A stretch of DNA of 64,000 bases, taken from Auanema rhodensis. Taxonomy: Eukaryota; Nematoda; Chromadorea; Rhabditida; Rhabditidae. Location of the stretch: positions 434,001 through 498,000 of the forward strand of contig CAXKVF010000078.1 of the NCBI GenBank assembly GCA_964057225.1, read 5' to 3'. Positions 51,547 to 63,861 of the stretch are shown in pieces; position 1 is the first letter of the stretch, and each line of letters opens with the position of its first letter. A program made the position numbers and the translations under genes. The notes under the pieces were generated by a model. That model saw only the letters and a list, made by a program, of their open reading frames with translations, had not been told where the DNA came from and ran no database searches.

Positions 51547-53833
51547 AGTTACATACCAAGTGCACATCACGTGTACATTTAATTAGCATAAATTAAAGTT
51601 CACGTAAATTTCAAAGTCATGGTTACCATGAAGCAATATTAATAAAAATTTGTTTTTAGACTAATATGGACATGGGGAATCTAATTTTGAAAACCGCATC
51701 TGTTTATCTTTCACGTGAAGCGAGTTACATACCAAGTGCACATCACGTGTACATTTAATTAGCATAAATTAAAGTTCACGTAAATTTCAAAGTCATGGTT
51801 ACCATGAACCAATATCAATAAAAATTTGTTTTTAGACTAATATGGACATGGGGAATCTAATTTTGAAAACCGCATCTCTTTATCTTTCACGTGAAGCGAG
51901 TTACATACCAAGTGCACATCACGTGTACATTTAATTAGCATAAATTAAAGTTCACGTAAATTTCAAAGTCATGGTTACCATGAAGCAATATTAATAAAAA
52001 TTTGTTTTTAGACTAATATGGACATGGGGAATCTAATTTTGAAAACCGCATCTCTTTATCTTTCACGTGAAGCGAGTTACATACCAAGTGCACATCACGT
52101 GTACATTTAATTAGCATAAATTAAAGTTCACGTAAATTTCAAAGTCATGGTTACCATGAACCAATATCAATAAAAATTTGTTTTTAGACTAATATGGACA
52201 TGGGAAATCTAATTTTGAAAACCGCATCTCTTTATCTTTCACGTGAAGCGAGTTACATACCAAGTGCACATCACGTGTACATTTAATTAGCATAAATTAA
52301 AGTTCACGTAAATTTCAAAGTCATGGTTACCATGAAGCAATATCAATAAAAATTTGTTTTTAGACTAATATGGACATGGGGAATCTAATTTTGAAAACCG
52401 CATCTCTTTATCTTTCACGTGAAGCGAGTTACATACCAAGTGCACATCACGTGTACATTTAATTAGCATAAATTAAAGTTCACGTAAATTTCAAAGTCAT
52501 GGTTACCATGAACCAATATCAATAAAAATTTGTTTTTAGACTAATATGGACATGGGGAATCTAATTTTGAAAACCGCATCTGTTTATCTTTCACGTGAAG
52601 CGAGTTACATACCAAGTGCACATCACGTGTACATTTAATTAGCATAAATTAAAGTTCACGTAAATTTCAAAGTCATGGTTACCATGAAGCAATATTAATA
52701 AAAATTTGTTTTTAGACTAATATGGACATGGGGAATCTAATTTTGAAAACCGCATCTCTTTATCTTTCACGTGAAGCGAGTTACATACCAAGTGCACATC
52801 ACGTGTACATTTAATTAGCATAAATTAAAGTTCACGTAAATTTCAAAGTCATGGTTACCATGAACCAATATCAATAAAAATTTGTTTTTAGACTAATATG
52901 GACATGGGAAATCTAATTTTGAAAACCGCATCTCTTTATCTTTCACGTGAAGCGAGTTACATACCAAGTGCACATCACGTGTACATTTAATTAGCATAAA
53001 TTAAAGTTCACGTAAATTTCAAAGTCATGGTTACCATGAAGCAATATTAATAAAAATTTGTTTTTAGACTAATATGGACATGGGGAATCTAATTTTGAAA
53101 ACCGCATCTCTTTATCTTTCACGTGAAGCGAGTTACATACCAAGTGCACATCACGTGTACATTTAATTAGCATAAATTAAAGTTCACGTAAATTTCAAAG
53201 TCATGGTTACCATGCACCAATATCAATAAAAATTTGTTTTTAGACTAATATGGACATGGGGGATCTAATTTTGAAAACCGCATCTCTTTATCTTTCACGT
53301 GAAGCGAGTTACATACCAAGTGCACATCACGTGTACATTTAATTAGCATAAATTAAAGTTCACGTAAATTTCAAAGTCATGGTTACCATGAACCAATATC
53401 AATAAAAATTTGTTTTTAGACTAATATGGACATGGGGAATCTAATTTTGAAAACCGCATCTCTTTATCTTTCACGTGAAGCGAGTTACATACCAAGTGCA
53501 CATCACGTGTACATTTAATTAGCATAAATTAAAGTTCACGTAAATTTCAAAGTCATGGTTACCATGAACCAATATCAATAAAAATTTGTTTTTAGACTAA
53601 TATGGACATGGGGAATCTAATTTTAAAAACCGCATCTCTTTATCTTTCACGTGAAGCGAGTTACATACCAAGTGCACATCACGTGTACATTTAATTAGCA
53701 TAAATTAAAGTTCACGTAAATTTCAAAGTCATGGTTACCATGAAGCAATATCAATAAAAATTTCCTTTAGACTAATATGGACATGGGGAATCTAATTTTG
53801 AAAACCGCATCTCTTTATCTTTCACGTGAAGCG
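51547..53833 (+). repeat. 13-monomer segment duplicated about 7.56 kb downstream
   Basis: Marker order: GAAGCAATATT/CATCTGTTTATC, GAACC, GAAGCAATATT, GGGAAATC, GAAGC, GAACC/CTGTTT, GAAGCAATATT, GGGAAATC, GAAGCAATATT, GCACC/GGGGGATC, GAACC, GAACC/AAAAACC, and a 175-bp GAAGC monomer with TTTCCTTT (53761). The first six monomers (51547-52602) recur at 59111-60166, offset 7564 bp. The last seven (52603-53833) recur at 61047-62277, with 880 bp extra between the two parts. Confidence 0.85.
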
Positions 53834-54713
53834 AGTTACATACCAAGTGCACATCACGTGTACATTTAATTAGCATAAATTAAAGTTCACGTAAATTTCA
53901 AAGTCATGGTTACCATGAACCAATATCAATAAAAATTTGTTTTTAGACTAATATGGACATGGGGAATCTAATTTTGAAAACCGCATCTCTTTATCTTTCA
54001 CGTGAAGCGAGTTACATACCAAGTGCACATCACGTGTACATTTAATTAGCATAAATTAAAGTTCACGTAAATTTCAAAGTCATGGTTACCATGAAGCAAT
54101 ATCAATAAAAATTTGTTTTTAGACTAATATGGACATGGGGAATCTAATTTTGAAAACCGCATCTCTTTATCTTTCACGTGAAGCGAGTTACATACCAAGT
54201 GCACATCACGTGTACATTTAATTAGCATAAATTAAAGTTCACGTAAATTTCAAAGTCATGGTTACCATGAACCAATATCAATAAAAATTTGTTTTTAGAC
54301 TAATATGGACATGGGGAATCTAATTTTGAAAACCGCATCTCTTTATCTTTCACGTGAAGCGAGTTACATACCAAGTGCACATCACGTGTACATTTAATTA
54401 GCATAAATTAAAGTTCACGTAAATTTCAAAGTCATGGTTACCATGAAGCAATATTAATAAAAATTTGTTTTTAGACTAATATGGACATGGGGAATCTAAT
54501 TTTGAAAACCGCATCTGTTTATCTTTCACGTGAAGCGAGTTACATACCAAGTGCACATCACGTGTACATTTAATTAGCATAAATTAAAGTTCACGTAAAT
54601 TTCAAAGTCATGGTTACCATGAACCAATATCAATAAAAATTTGTTTTTAGACTAATATGGACATGGGGAATCTAATTTTGAAAACCGCATCTCTTTATCT
54701 TTCACGTGAAGCG
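53834..54713 (+). repeat. Five monomers leading to the 1055-bp repeat
   Basis: The order is GAACC, GAAGC, GAACC, GAAGCAATATT with CATCTGTTTATC (54516), GAACC. All are 176 bp. Confidence 0.8.
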
Positions 54714-57700
54714 AGTTACATACCAAGTGCACATCACGTGTACATTTAATTAGCATAAATTAAAGTTCACGTAAATTTCAAAGTCATGGTTACCATGAAG
54801 CAATATCAATAAAAATTTCCTTTAGACTAATATGGACATGGGGAATCTAATTTTGAAAACCGCATCTCTTTATCTTTCACGTGAAGCGAGTTACATACCA
54901 AGTGCACATCACGTGTACATTTAATTAGCATAAATTAAAGTTCACGTAAATTTCAAAGTCATGGTTACCATGAACCAATATCAATAAAAATTTGTTTTTA
55001 GACTAATATGGACATGGGAAATCTAATTTTGAAAACCGCATCTCTTTATCTTTCACGTGAAGCGAGTTACATACCAAGTGCACATCACGTGTACATTTAA
55101 TTAGCATAAATTAAAGTTCACGTAAATTTCAAAGTCATGGTTACCATGAAGCAATATTAATAAAAATTTGTTTTTAGACTAATATGGACATGGGGAATCT
55201 AATTTTGAAAACCGCATCTCTTTATCTTTCACGTGAAGCGAGTTACATACCAAGTGCACATCACGTGTACATTTAATTAGCATAAATTAAAGTTCACGTA
55301 AATTTCAAAGTCATGGTTACCATGCACCAATATCAATAAAAATTTGTTTTTAGACTAATATGGACATGGGGGATCTAATTTTGAAAACCGCATCTCTTTA
55401 TCTTTCACGTGAAGCGAGTTACATACCAAGTGCACATCACGTGTACATTTAATTAGCATAAATTAAAGTTCACGTAAATTTCAAAGTCATGGTTACCATG
55501 AACCAATATCAATAAAAATTTGTTTTTAGACTAATATGGACATGGGGAATCTAATTTTGAAAACCGCATCTCTTTATCTTTCACGTGAAGCGAGTTACAT
55601 ACCAAGTGCACATCACGTGTACATTTAATTAGCATAAATTAAAGTTCACGTAAATTTCAAAGTCATGGTTACCATGAACCAATATCAATAAAAATTTGTT
55701 TTTAGACTAATATGGACATGGGGAATCTAATTTTGAAAACCGCATCTCTTTATCTTTCACGTGAAGAGAGTTACATACCAAGTGCACATCACGTGTACAT
55801 TTAATTAGCATAAATTAAAGTTCACGTAAATTTCAAAGTCATGATTACCATGCACCAATATCAATAAAAATTTGTTTTTAGACTAATATGGACATGGGGA
55901 ATCTAATTTTGAAAACCGCATCTCTTCATCTTTCACGTGAAGCGAGTTACATACCAAGTGCACATCACGTGTACATTTAATTAGCATAAATTAAAGTTCA
56001 CGTAAATTTCAAAGTCATGGTTACCATTCACCAATATCAATAAAAATTTCCTTTAGACTAATATGGACATGGGGAATCTAATTTTGAAAACCGCATCTCT
56101 TTATCTTTCACGTGAAGCGAGTTACATACCAAGTGCACATCACGTGTACATTTAATTAGCATAAATTAAAGTTCACGTAAATTTCAAAGTCATGGTTACC
56201 ATGAACCAATATCAATAAAAATTTGTTTTTAGACTAATATGGACATGGGAAATCTAATTTTGAAAACCGCATCTCTTTATCTTTCACGTGAAGCGAGTTA
56301 CATACCAAGTGCACATCACGTGTACATTTAATTAGCATAAATTAAAGTTCACGTAAATTTCAAAGTCATGGTTACCATGAAGCAATATTAATAAAAATTT
56401 GTTTTTAGACTAATATGGACATGGGGAATCTAATTTTGAAAACCGCATCTCTTTATCTTTCACGTGAAGCGAGTTACATACCAAGTGCACATCACGTGTA
56501 CATTTAATTAGCATAAATTAAAGTTCACGTAAATTTCAAAGTCATGGTTACCATGCACCAATATCAATAAAAATTTGTTTTTAGACTAATATGGACATGG
56601 GGGATCTAATTTTGAAAACCGCATCTCTTTATCTTTCACGTGAAGCGAGTTACATACCAAGTGCACATCACGTGTACATTTAATTAGCATAAATTAAAGT
56701 TCACGTAAATTTCAAAGTCATGGTTACCATGAACCAATATCAATAAAAATTTGTTTTTAGACTAATATGGACATGGGGAATCTAATTTTGAAAACCGCAT
56801 CTCTTTATCTTTCACGTGAAGCGAGTTACATACCAAGTGCACATCACGTGTACATTTAATTAGCATAAATTAAAGTTCACGTAAATTTCAAAGTCATGGT
56901 TACCATGAACCAATATCAATAAAAATTTGTTTTTAGACTAATATGGACATGGGGAATCTAATTTTAAAAACCGCATCTCTTTATCTTTCACGTGAAGCGA
57001 GTTACATACCAAGTGCACATCACGTGTACATTTAATTAGCATAAATTAAAGTTCACGTAAATTTCAAAGTCATGGTTACCATGAAGCAATATCAATGAAA
57101 ATTTCCTTTAGACTAATATGGACATGGGGAATCTAATTTTGAAAACCGCATCTCTTTATCTTTCACGTGAAGCGAGTTACATACCAAGTGCACATCACGT
57201 GTACATTTAATTAGCATAAATTAAAGTTCACGTAAATTTCAAAGTCATGGTTACCATGAACCAATATCAATAAAAATTTGTTTTTAGACTAATATGGACA
57301 TGGGAAATCTAATTTTGAAAACCGCATCTCTTTATCTTTCACGTGAAGCGAGTTACATACCAAGTGCACATCACGTGTACATTTAATTAGCATAAATTAA
57401 AGTTCACGTAAATTTCAAAGTCATGGTTACCATGAAGCAATATTAATAAAAATTTGTTTTTAGACTAATATGGACATGGGGAATCTAATTTTGAAAACCG
57501 CATCTCTTTATCTTTCACGTGAAGCGAGTTACATACCAAGTGCACATCACGTGTACATTTAATTAGCATAAATTAAAGTTCACGTAAATTTCAAAGTCAT
57601 GGTTACCATGCACCAATATCAATAAAAATTTGTTTTTAGACTAATATGGACATGGGGGATCTAATTTTGAAAACCGCATCTCTTTATCTTTCACGTGAAG

Positions 57701-58054
57701 CGAGTTACATACCAAGTGCACATCACGTGTACATTTAATTAGCATAAATTAAAGTTCACGTAAATTTCAAAGTCATGGTTACCATGAACCAATATCAATA
57801 AAAATTTGTTTTTAGACTAATATGGACATGGGGAATCTAATTTTGAAAACCGCATCTCTTTATCTTTCACGTGAAGCGAGTTACATACCAAGTGCACATC
57901 ACGTGTACATTTAATTAGCATAAATTAAAGTTCACGTAAATTTCAAAGTCATGGTTACCATGAACCAATATCAATAAAAATTTGTTTTTAGACTAATATG
58001 GACATGGGGAATCTAATTTTGAAAACCGCATCTCTTTATCTTTCACGTGAAGAG
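54714..58054 (+). repeat. 6-monomer higher-order repeat, 1055 bp x 3, with one inserted monomer
   Basis: The units are 54714-55768, 55945-56999 and 57000-58054. Each is a 175-bp TTTCCTTT monomer (tracts at 54816, 56047, 57102), then GGGAAATC, GAAGCAATATT, GCACC/GGGGGATC, GAACC, GAACC. Units 1 and 3 end with GAAGAGAG (55765, 58051; 2286 bp apart). Unit 2 instead ends with AAAAACC and begins with CATTCACC in place of GAAGC. Between units 1 and 2 sits monomer 55769-55944 (GCACC, CTTCATC, CATGATTACC), a type typical of the first 18 kb. Confidence 0.9.
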
Positions 58055-59110
58055 AGTTACATACCAAGTGCACATCACGTGTACATTTAATTAGCATAAA
58101 TTAAAGTTCACGTAAATTTCAAAGTCATGGTTACCATGCACCAATATCAATAAAAATTTGTTTTTAGACTAATATGGACATGGGGAATCTAATTTTGAAA
58201 ACCGCATCTCTTCATCTTTCACGTGAAGCGAGTTACATACCAAGTGCACATCACGTGTACATTTAATTAGCATAAATTAAAGTTCACGTAAATTTCAAAG
58301 TCATGGTTACCATTCACCAATATCAATAAAAATTTGTTTTTAGACTAATATGGACATGGGGAATCTAATTTTGAAAACCGCATCTCTTTATCTTTCACGT
58401 GAAGCGAGTTACATACCAAGTGCACATCACGTGTACATTTAATTAGCATAAATTAAAGTTCACGTAAATTTCAAAGTCATGGTTACCATGCACCAATATC
58501 AATAAAATTTTGTTTTTAGACTAATATGGACATGGGGAATCTAATTTTGAAAACAGCATCTCTTCATCTTTCACGTGAAGCGAGTTACATACCAAGTGCA
58601 CATCACGTGTACATTTAATTAGCATAAATTAAAGTTCACGTAAATTTCAAAGTCATGGTTACCATGCACCAATATCAATAAAAATTTGTTTTTAGACTAA
58701 TATGGACATGGGGAATCTAATTTTGAAAACCGCATCTCTTTATCTTTCACGTGAAGCGAGTTACATACCAAGTGCACATCACGTGTACATTTAATTAGCA
58801 TAAATTAAAGTTCACGTAAATTTCAAAGTCATGGTTACCATGAAGCAATATCAATAAAAATTTGTTTTTAGACTAATATGGACATGGGGAATCTAATTTT
58901 GAAAACCGCATCTCTTTATCTTTCACGTGAAGCGAGTTACATACCAAGTGCACATCACGTGTACATTTAATTAGCATAAATTAAAGTTCACGTAAATTTC
59001 AAAGTCATGGTTACCATGAACCAATATCAATAAAAATTTGTTTTTAGACTAATATGGACATGGGGAATCTAATTTTGAAAACCGCATCTCTTTATCTTTC
59101 ACGTGAAGCG
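58055..59110 (+). repeat. Island of C85/CTTCATC-type monomers
   Basis: Monomers 58055, 58231 (CATTCACC), 58407 (AATAAAATTTTG and AAACAGCATC) and 58583 are C85 types; 58055 and 58407 have CTTCATC. These forms dominate before 18 kb and are otherwise rare here. Two GAAGC/GAACC copies follow. The CATTCACC copy pairs with the one at 55945-56119 (2286-bp offset) but lacks its T-tract deletion. Confidence 0.82.
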
Positions 59111-62100
59111 AGTTACATACCAAGTGCACATCACGTGTACATTTAATTAGCATAAATTAAAGTTCACGTAAATTTCAAAGTCATGGTTACCATGAAGCAA
59201 TATTAATAAAAATTTGTTTTTAGACTAATATGGACATGGGGAATCTAATTTTGAAAACCGCATCTGTTTATCTTTCACGTGAAGCGAGTTACATACCAAG
59301 TGCACATCACGTGTACATTTAATTAGCATAAATTAAAGTTCACGTAAATTTCAAAGTCATGGTTACCATGAACCAATATCAATAAAAATTTGTTTTTAGA
59401 CTAATATGGACATGGGGAATCTAATTTTGAAAACCGCATCTCTTTATCTTTCACGTGAAGCGAGTTACATACCAAGTGCACATCACGTGTACATTTAATT
59501 AGCATAAATTAAAGTTCACGTAAATTTCAAAGTCATGGTTACCATGAAGCAATATTAATAAAAATTTGTTTTTAGACTAATATGGACATGGGGAATCTAA
59601 TTTTGAAAACCGCATCTCTTTATCTTTCACGTGAAGCGAGTTACATACCAAGTGCACATCACGTGTACATTTAATTAGCATAAATTAAAGTTCACGTAAA
59701 TTTCAAAGTCATGGTTACCATGAACCAATATCAATAAAAATTTGTTTTTAGACTAATATGGACATGGGAAATCTAATTTTGAAAACCGCATCTCTTTATC
59801 TTTCACGTGAAGCGAGTTACATACCAAGTGCACATCACGTGTACATTTAATTAGCATAAATTAAAGTTCACGTAAATTTCAAAGTCATGGTTACCATGAA
59901 GCAATATCAATAAAAATTTGTTTTTAGACTAATATGGACATGGGGAATCTAATTTTGAAAACCGCATCTCTTTATCTTTCACGTGAAGCGAGTTACATAC
60001 CAAGTGCACATCACGTGTACATTTAATTAGCATAAATTAAAGTTCACGTAAATTTCAAAGTCATGGTTACCATGAACCAATATCAATAAAAATTTGTTTT
60101 TAGACTAATATGGACATGGGGAATCTAATTTTGAAAACCGCATCTGTTTATCTTTCACGTGAAGCGAGTTACATACCAAGTGCACATCACGTGTACATTT
60201 AATTAGCATAAATTAAAGTTCACGTAAATTTCAAAGTCATGGTTACCATGAACCAATATCAATAAAAATTTGTTTTTAGACTAATATGGACATGGGGAAT
60301 CTAATTTTGAAAACCGCATCTCTTTATCTTTCACGTGAAGCGAGTTACATACCAAGTGCACATCACGTGTACATTTAATTAGCATAAATTAAAGTTCACG
60401 TAAATTTCAAAGTCATGGTTACCATGAACCAATATCAATAAAAATTTGTTTTTAGACTAATATGGACATGGGAAATCTAATTTTGAAAACCGCATCTCTT
60501 TATCTTTCACGTGAAGCGAGTTACATACCAAGTGCACATCACGTGTACATTTAATTAGCATAAATTAAAGTTCACGTAAATTTCAAAGTCATGGTTACCA
60601 TGAAGCAATATTAATAAAAATTTGTTTTTAGACTAATATGGACATGGGGAATCTAATTTTGAAAACCGCATCTCTTTATCTTTCACGTGAAGCGAGTTAC
60701 ATACCAAGTGCACATCACGTGTACATTTAATTAGCATAAATTAAAGTTCACGTAAATTTCAAAGTCATGGTTACCATGAACCAATATCAATAAAAATTTG
60801 TTTTTAGACTAATATGGACATGGGGAATCTAATTTTGAAAACCGCATCTGTTTATCTTTCACGTGAAGCGAGTTACATACCAAGTGCACATCACGTGTAC
60901 ATTTAATTAGCATAAATTAAAGTTCACGTAAATTTCAAAGTCATGGTTACCATGAACCAATATCAATAAAAATTTGTTTTTAGACTAATATGGACATGGG
61001 GAATCTAATTTTGAAAACCGCATCTCTTTATCTTTCACGTGAAGCGAGTTACATACCAAGTGCACATCACGTGTACATTTAATTAGCATAAATTAAAGTT
61101 CACGTAAATTTCAAAGTCATGGTTACCATGAAGCAATATTAATAAAAATTTGTTTTTAGACTAATATGGACATGGGGAATCTAATTTTGAAAACCGCATC
61201 TCTTTATCTTTCACGTGAAGCGAGTTACATACCAAGTGCACATCACGTGTACATTTAATTAGCATAAATTAAAGTTCACGTAAATTTCAAAGTCATGGTT
61301 ACCATGAACCAATATCAATAAAAATTTGTTTTTAGACTAATATGGACATGGGAAATCTAATTTTGAAAACCGCATCTCTTTATCTTTCACGTGAAGCGAG
61401 TTACATACCAAGTGCACATCACGTGTACATTTAATTAGCATAAATTAAAGTTCACGTAAATTTCAAAGTCATGGTTACCATGAAGCAATATTAATAAAAA
61501 TTTGTTTTTAGACTAATATGGACATGGGGAATCTAATTTTGAAAACCGCATCTCTTTATCTTTCACGTGAAGCGAGTTACATACCAAGTGCACATCACGT
61601 GTACATTTAATTAGCATAAATTAAAGTTCACGTAAATTTCAAAGTCATGGTTACCATGCACCAATATCAATAAAAATTTGTTTTTAGACTAATATGGACA
61701 TGGGGGATCTAATTTTGAAAACCGCATCTCTTTATCTTTCACGTGAAGCGAGTTACATACCAAGTGCACATCACGTGTACATTTAATTAGCATAAATTAA
61801 AGTTCACGTAAATTTCAAAGTCATGGTTACCATGAACCAATATCAATAAAAATTTGTTTTTAGACTAATATGGACATGGGGAATCTAATTTTGAAAACCG
61901 CATCTCTTTATCTTTCACGTGAAGCGAGTTACATACCAAGTGCACATCACGTGTACATTTAATTAGCATAAATTAAAGTTCACGTAAATTTCAAAGTCAT
62001 GGTTACCATGAACCAATATCAATAAAAATTTGTTTTTAGACTAATATGGACATGGGGAATCTAATTTTAAAAACCGCATCTCTTTATCTTTCACGTGAAG

Positions 62101-62277
62101 CGAGTTACATACCAAGTGCACATCACGTGTACATTTAATTAGCATAAATTAAAGTTCACGTAAATTTCAAAGTCATGGTTACCATGAAGCAATATCAATA
62201 AAAATTTCCTTTAGACTAATATGGACATGGGGAATCTAATTTTGAAAACCGCATCTCTTTATCTTTCACGTGAAGCG
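59111..62277 (+). repeat. Downstream copy of the 51.5-53.8 kb segment with an 880-bp insertion
   Basis: CATCTGTTTATC copies at 59265 and 60145 answer to 51701 and 52581 (7564 bp). The TTTCCTTT tract at 62205 answers to 53761 (8444 bp). The difference is an extra 880 bp (60167-61046), five monomers that include another CTGTTT copy (60849) and look like a local duplication of the preceding segment. Confidence 0.82.
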
Positions 62278-63861
62278 AGTTACATACCAAGTGCACATCA
62301 CGTGTACATTTAATTAGCATAAATTAAAGTTCACGTAAATTTCAAAGTCATGGTTACCATGAACCAATATCAATAAAAATTTGTTTTTAGACTAATATGG
62401 ACATGGGAAATCTAATTTTGAAAACCGCATCTCTTTATCTTTCACGTGAAGCGAGTTACATACCAAGTGCACATCACGTGTACATTTAATTAGCATAAAT
62501 TAAAGTTCACGTAAATTTCAAAGTCATGGTTACCATGAAGCAATATTAATAAAAATTTGTTTTTAGACTAATATGGACATGGGGAATCTAATTTTGAAAA
62601 CCGCATCTCTTTATCTTTCACGTGAAGCGAGTTACATACCAAGTGCACATCACGTGTACATTTAATTAGCATAAATTAAAGTTCACGTAAATTTCAAAGT
62701 CATGGTTACCATGCACCAATATCAATAAAAATTTGTTTTTAGACTAATATGGACATGGGGGATCTAATTTTGAAAACCGCATCTCTTTATCTTTCACGTG
62801 AAGCGAGTTACATACCAAGTGCACATCACGTGTACATTTAATTAGCATAAATTAAAGTTCACGTAAATTTCAAAGTCATGGTTACCATGAAGCAATATTA
62901 ATAAAAATTTGTTTTTAGACTAATATGGACATGGGGAATCTAATTTTGAAAACCGCATCTCTTTATCTTTCACGTGAAGCGAGTTACATACCAAGTGCAC
63001 ATCACGTGTACATTTAATTAGCATAAATTAAAGTTCACGTAAATTTCAAAGTCATGGTTACCATGAACCAATATCAATAAAAATTTGTTTTTAGACTAAT
63101 ATGGACATGGGAAATCTAATTTTGAAAACCGCATCTCTTTATCTTTCACGTGAAGCGAGTTACATACCAAGTGCACATCACGTGTACATTTAATTAGCAT
63201 AAATTAAAGTTCACGTAAATTTCAAAGTCATGGTTACCATGAAGCAATATCAATAAAAATTTGTTTTTAGACTAATATGGACATGGGGAATCTAATTTTG
63301 AAAACCGCATCTCTTTATCTTTCACGTGAAGCGAGTTACATACCAAGTGCACATCACGTGTACATTTAATTAGCATAAATTAAAGTTCACGTAAATTTCA
63401 AAGTCATGGTTACCATGAACCAATATCAATAAAAATTTGTTTTTAGACTAATATGGACATGGGGAATCTAATTTTGAAAACCGCATCTGTTTATCTTTCA
63501 CGTGAAGCGAGTTACATACCAAGTGCACATCACGTGTACATTTAATTAGCATAAATTAAAGTTCACGTAAATTTCAAAGTCATGGTTACCATGAACCAAT
63601 ATCAATAAAAATTTGTTTTTAGACTAATATGGACATGGGGAATCTAATTTTGAAAACCGCATCTCTTTATCTTTCACGTGAAGCGAGTTACATACCAAGT
63701 GCACATCACGTGTACATTTAATTAGCATAAATTAAAGTTCACGTAAATTTCAAAGTCATGGTTACCATGAAGCAATATTAATAAAAATTTGTTTTTAGAC
63801 TAATATGGACATGGGGAATCTAATTTTGAAAACCGCATCTCTTTATCTTTCACGTGAAGCG
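62278..63861 (+). repeat. Final complete monomers
   Basis: The order is GGGAAATC, GAAGCAATATT, GCACC/GGGGGATC, GAAGCAATATT, GGGAAATC, GAAGC, GAACC/CTGTTT (63488), GAACC, GAAGCAATATT. From 63334 to the window end the order repeats 60695-61361 (offset 2639 bp, 15 monomers minus one base). Confidence 0.83.
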
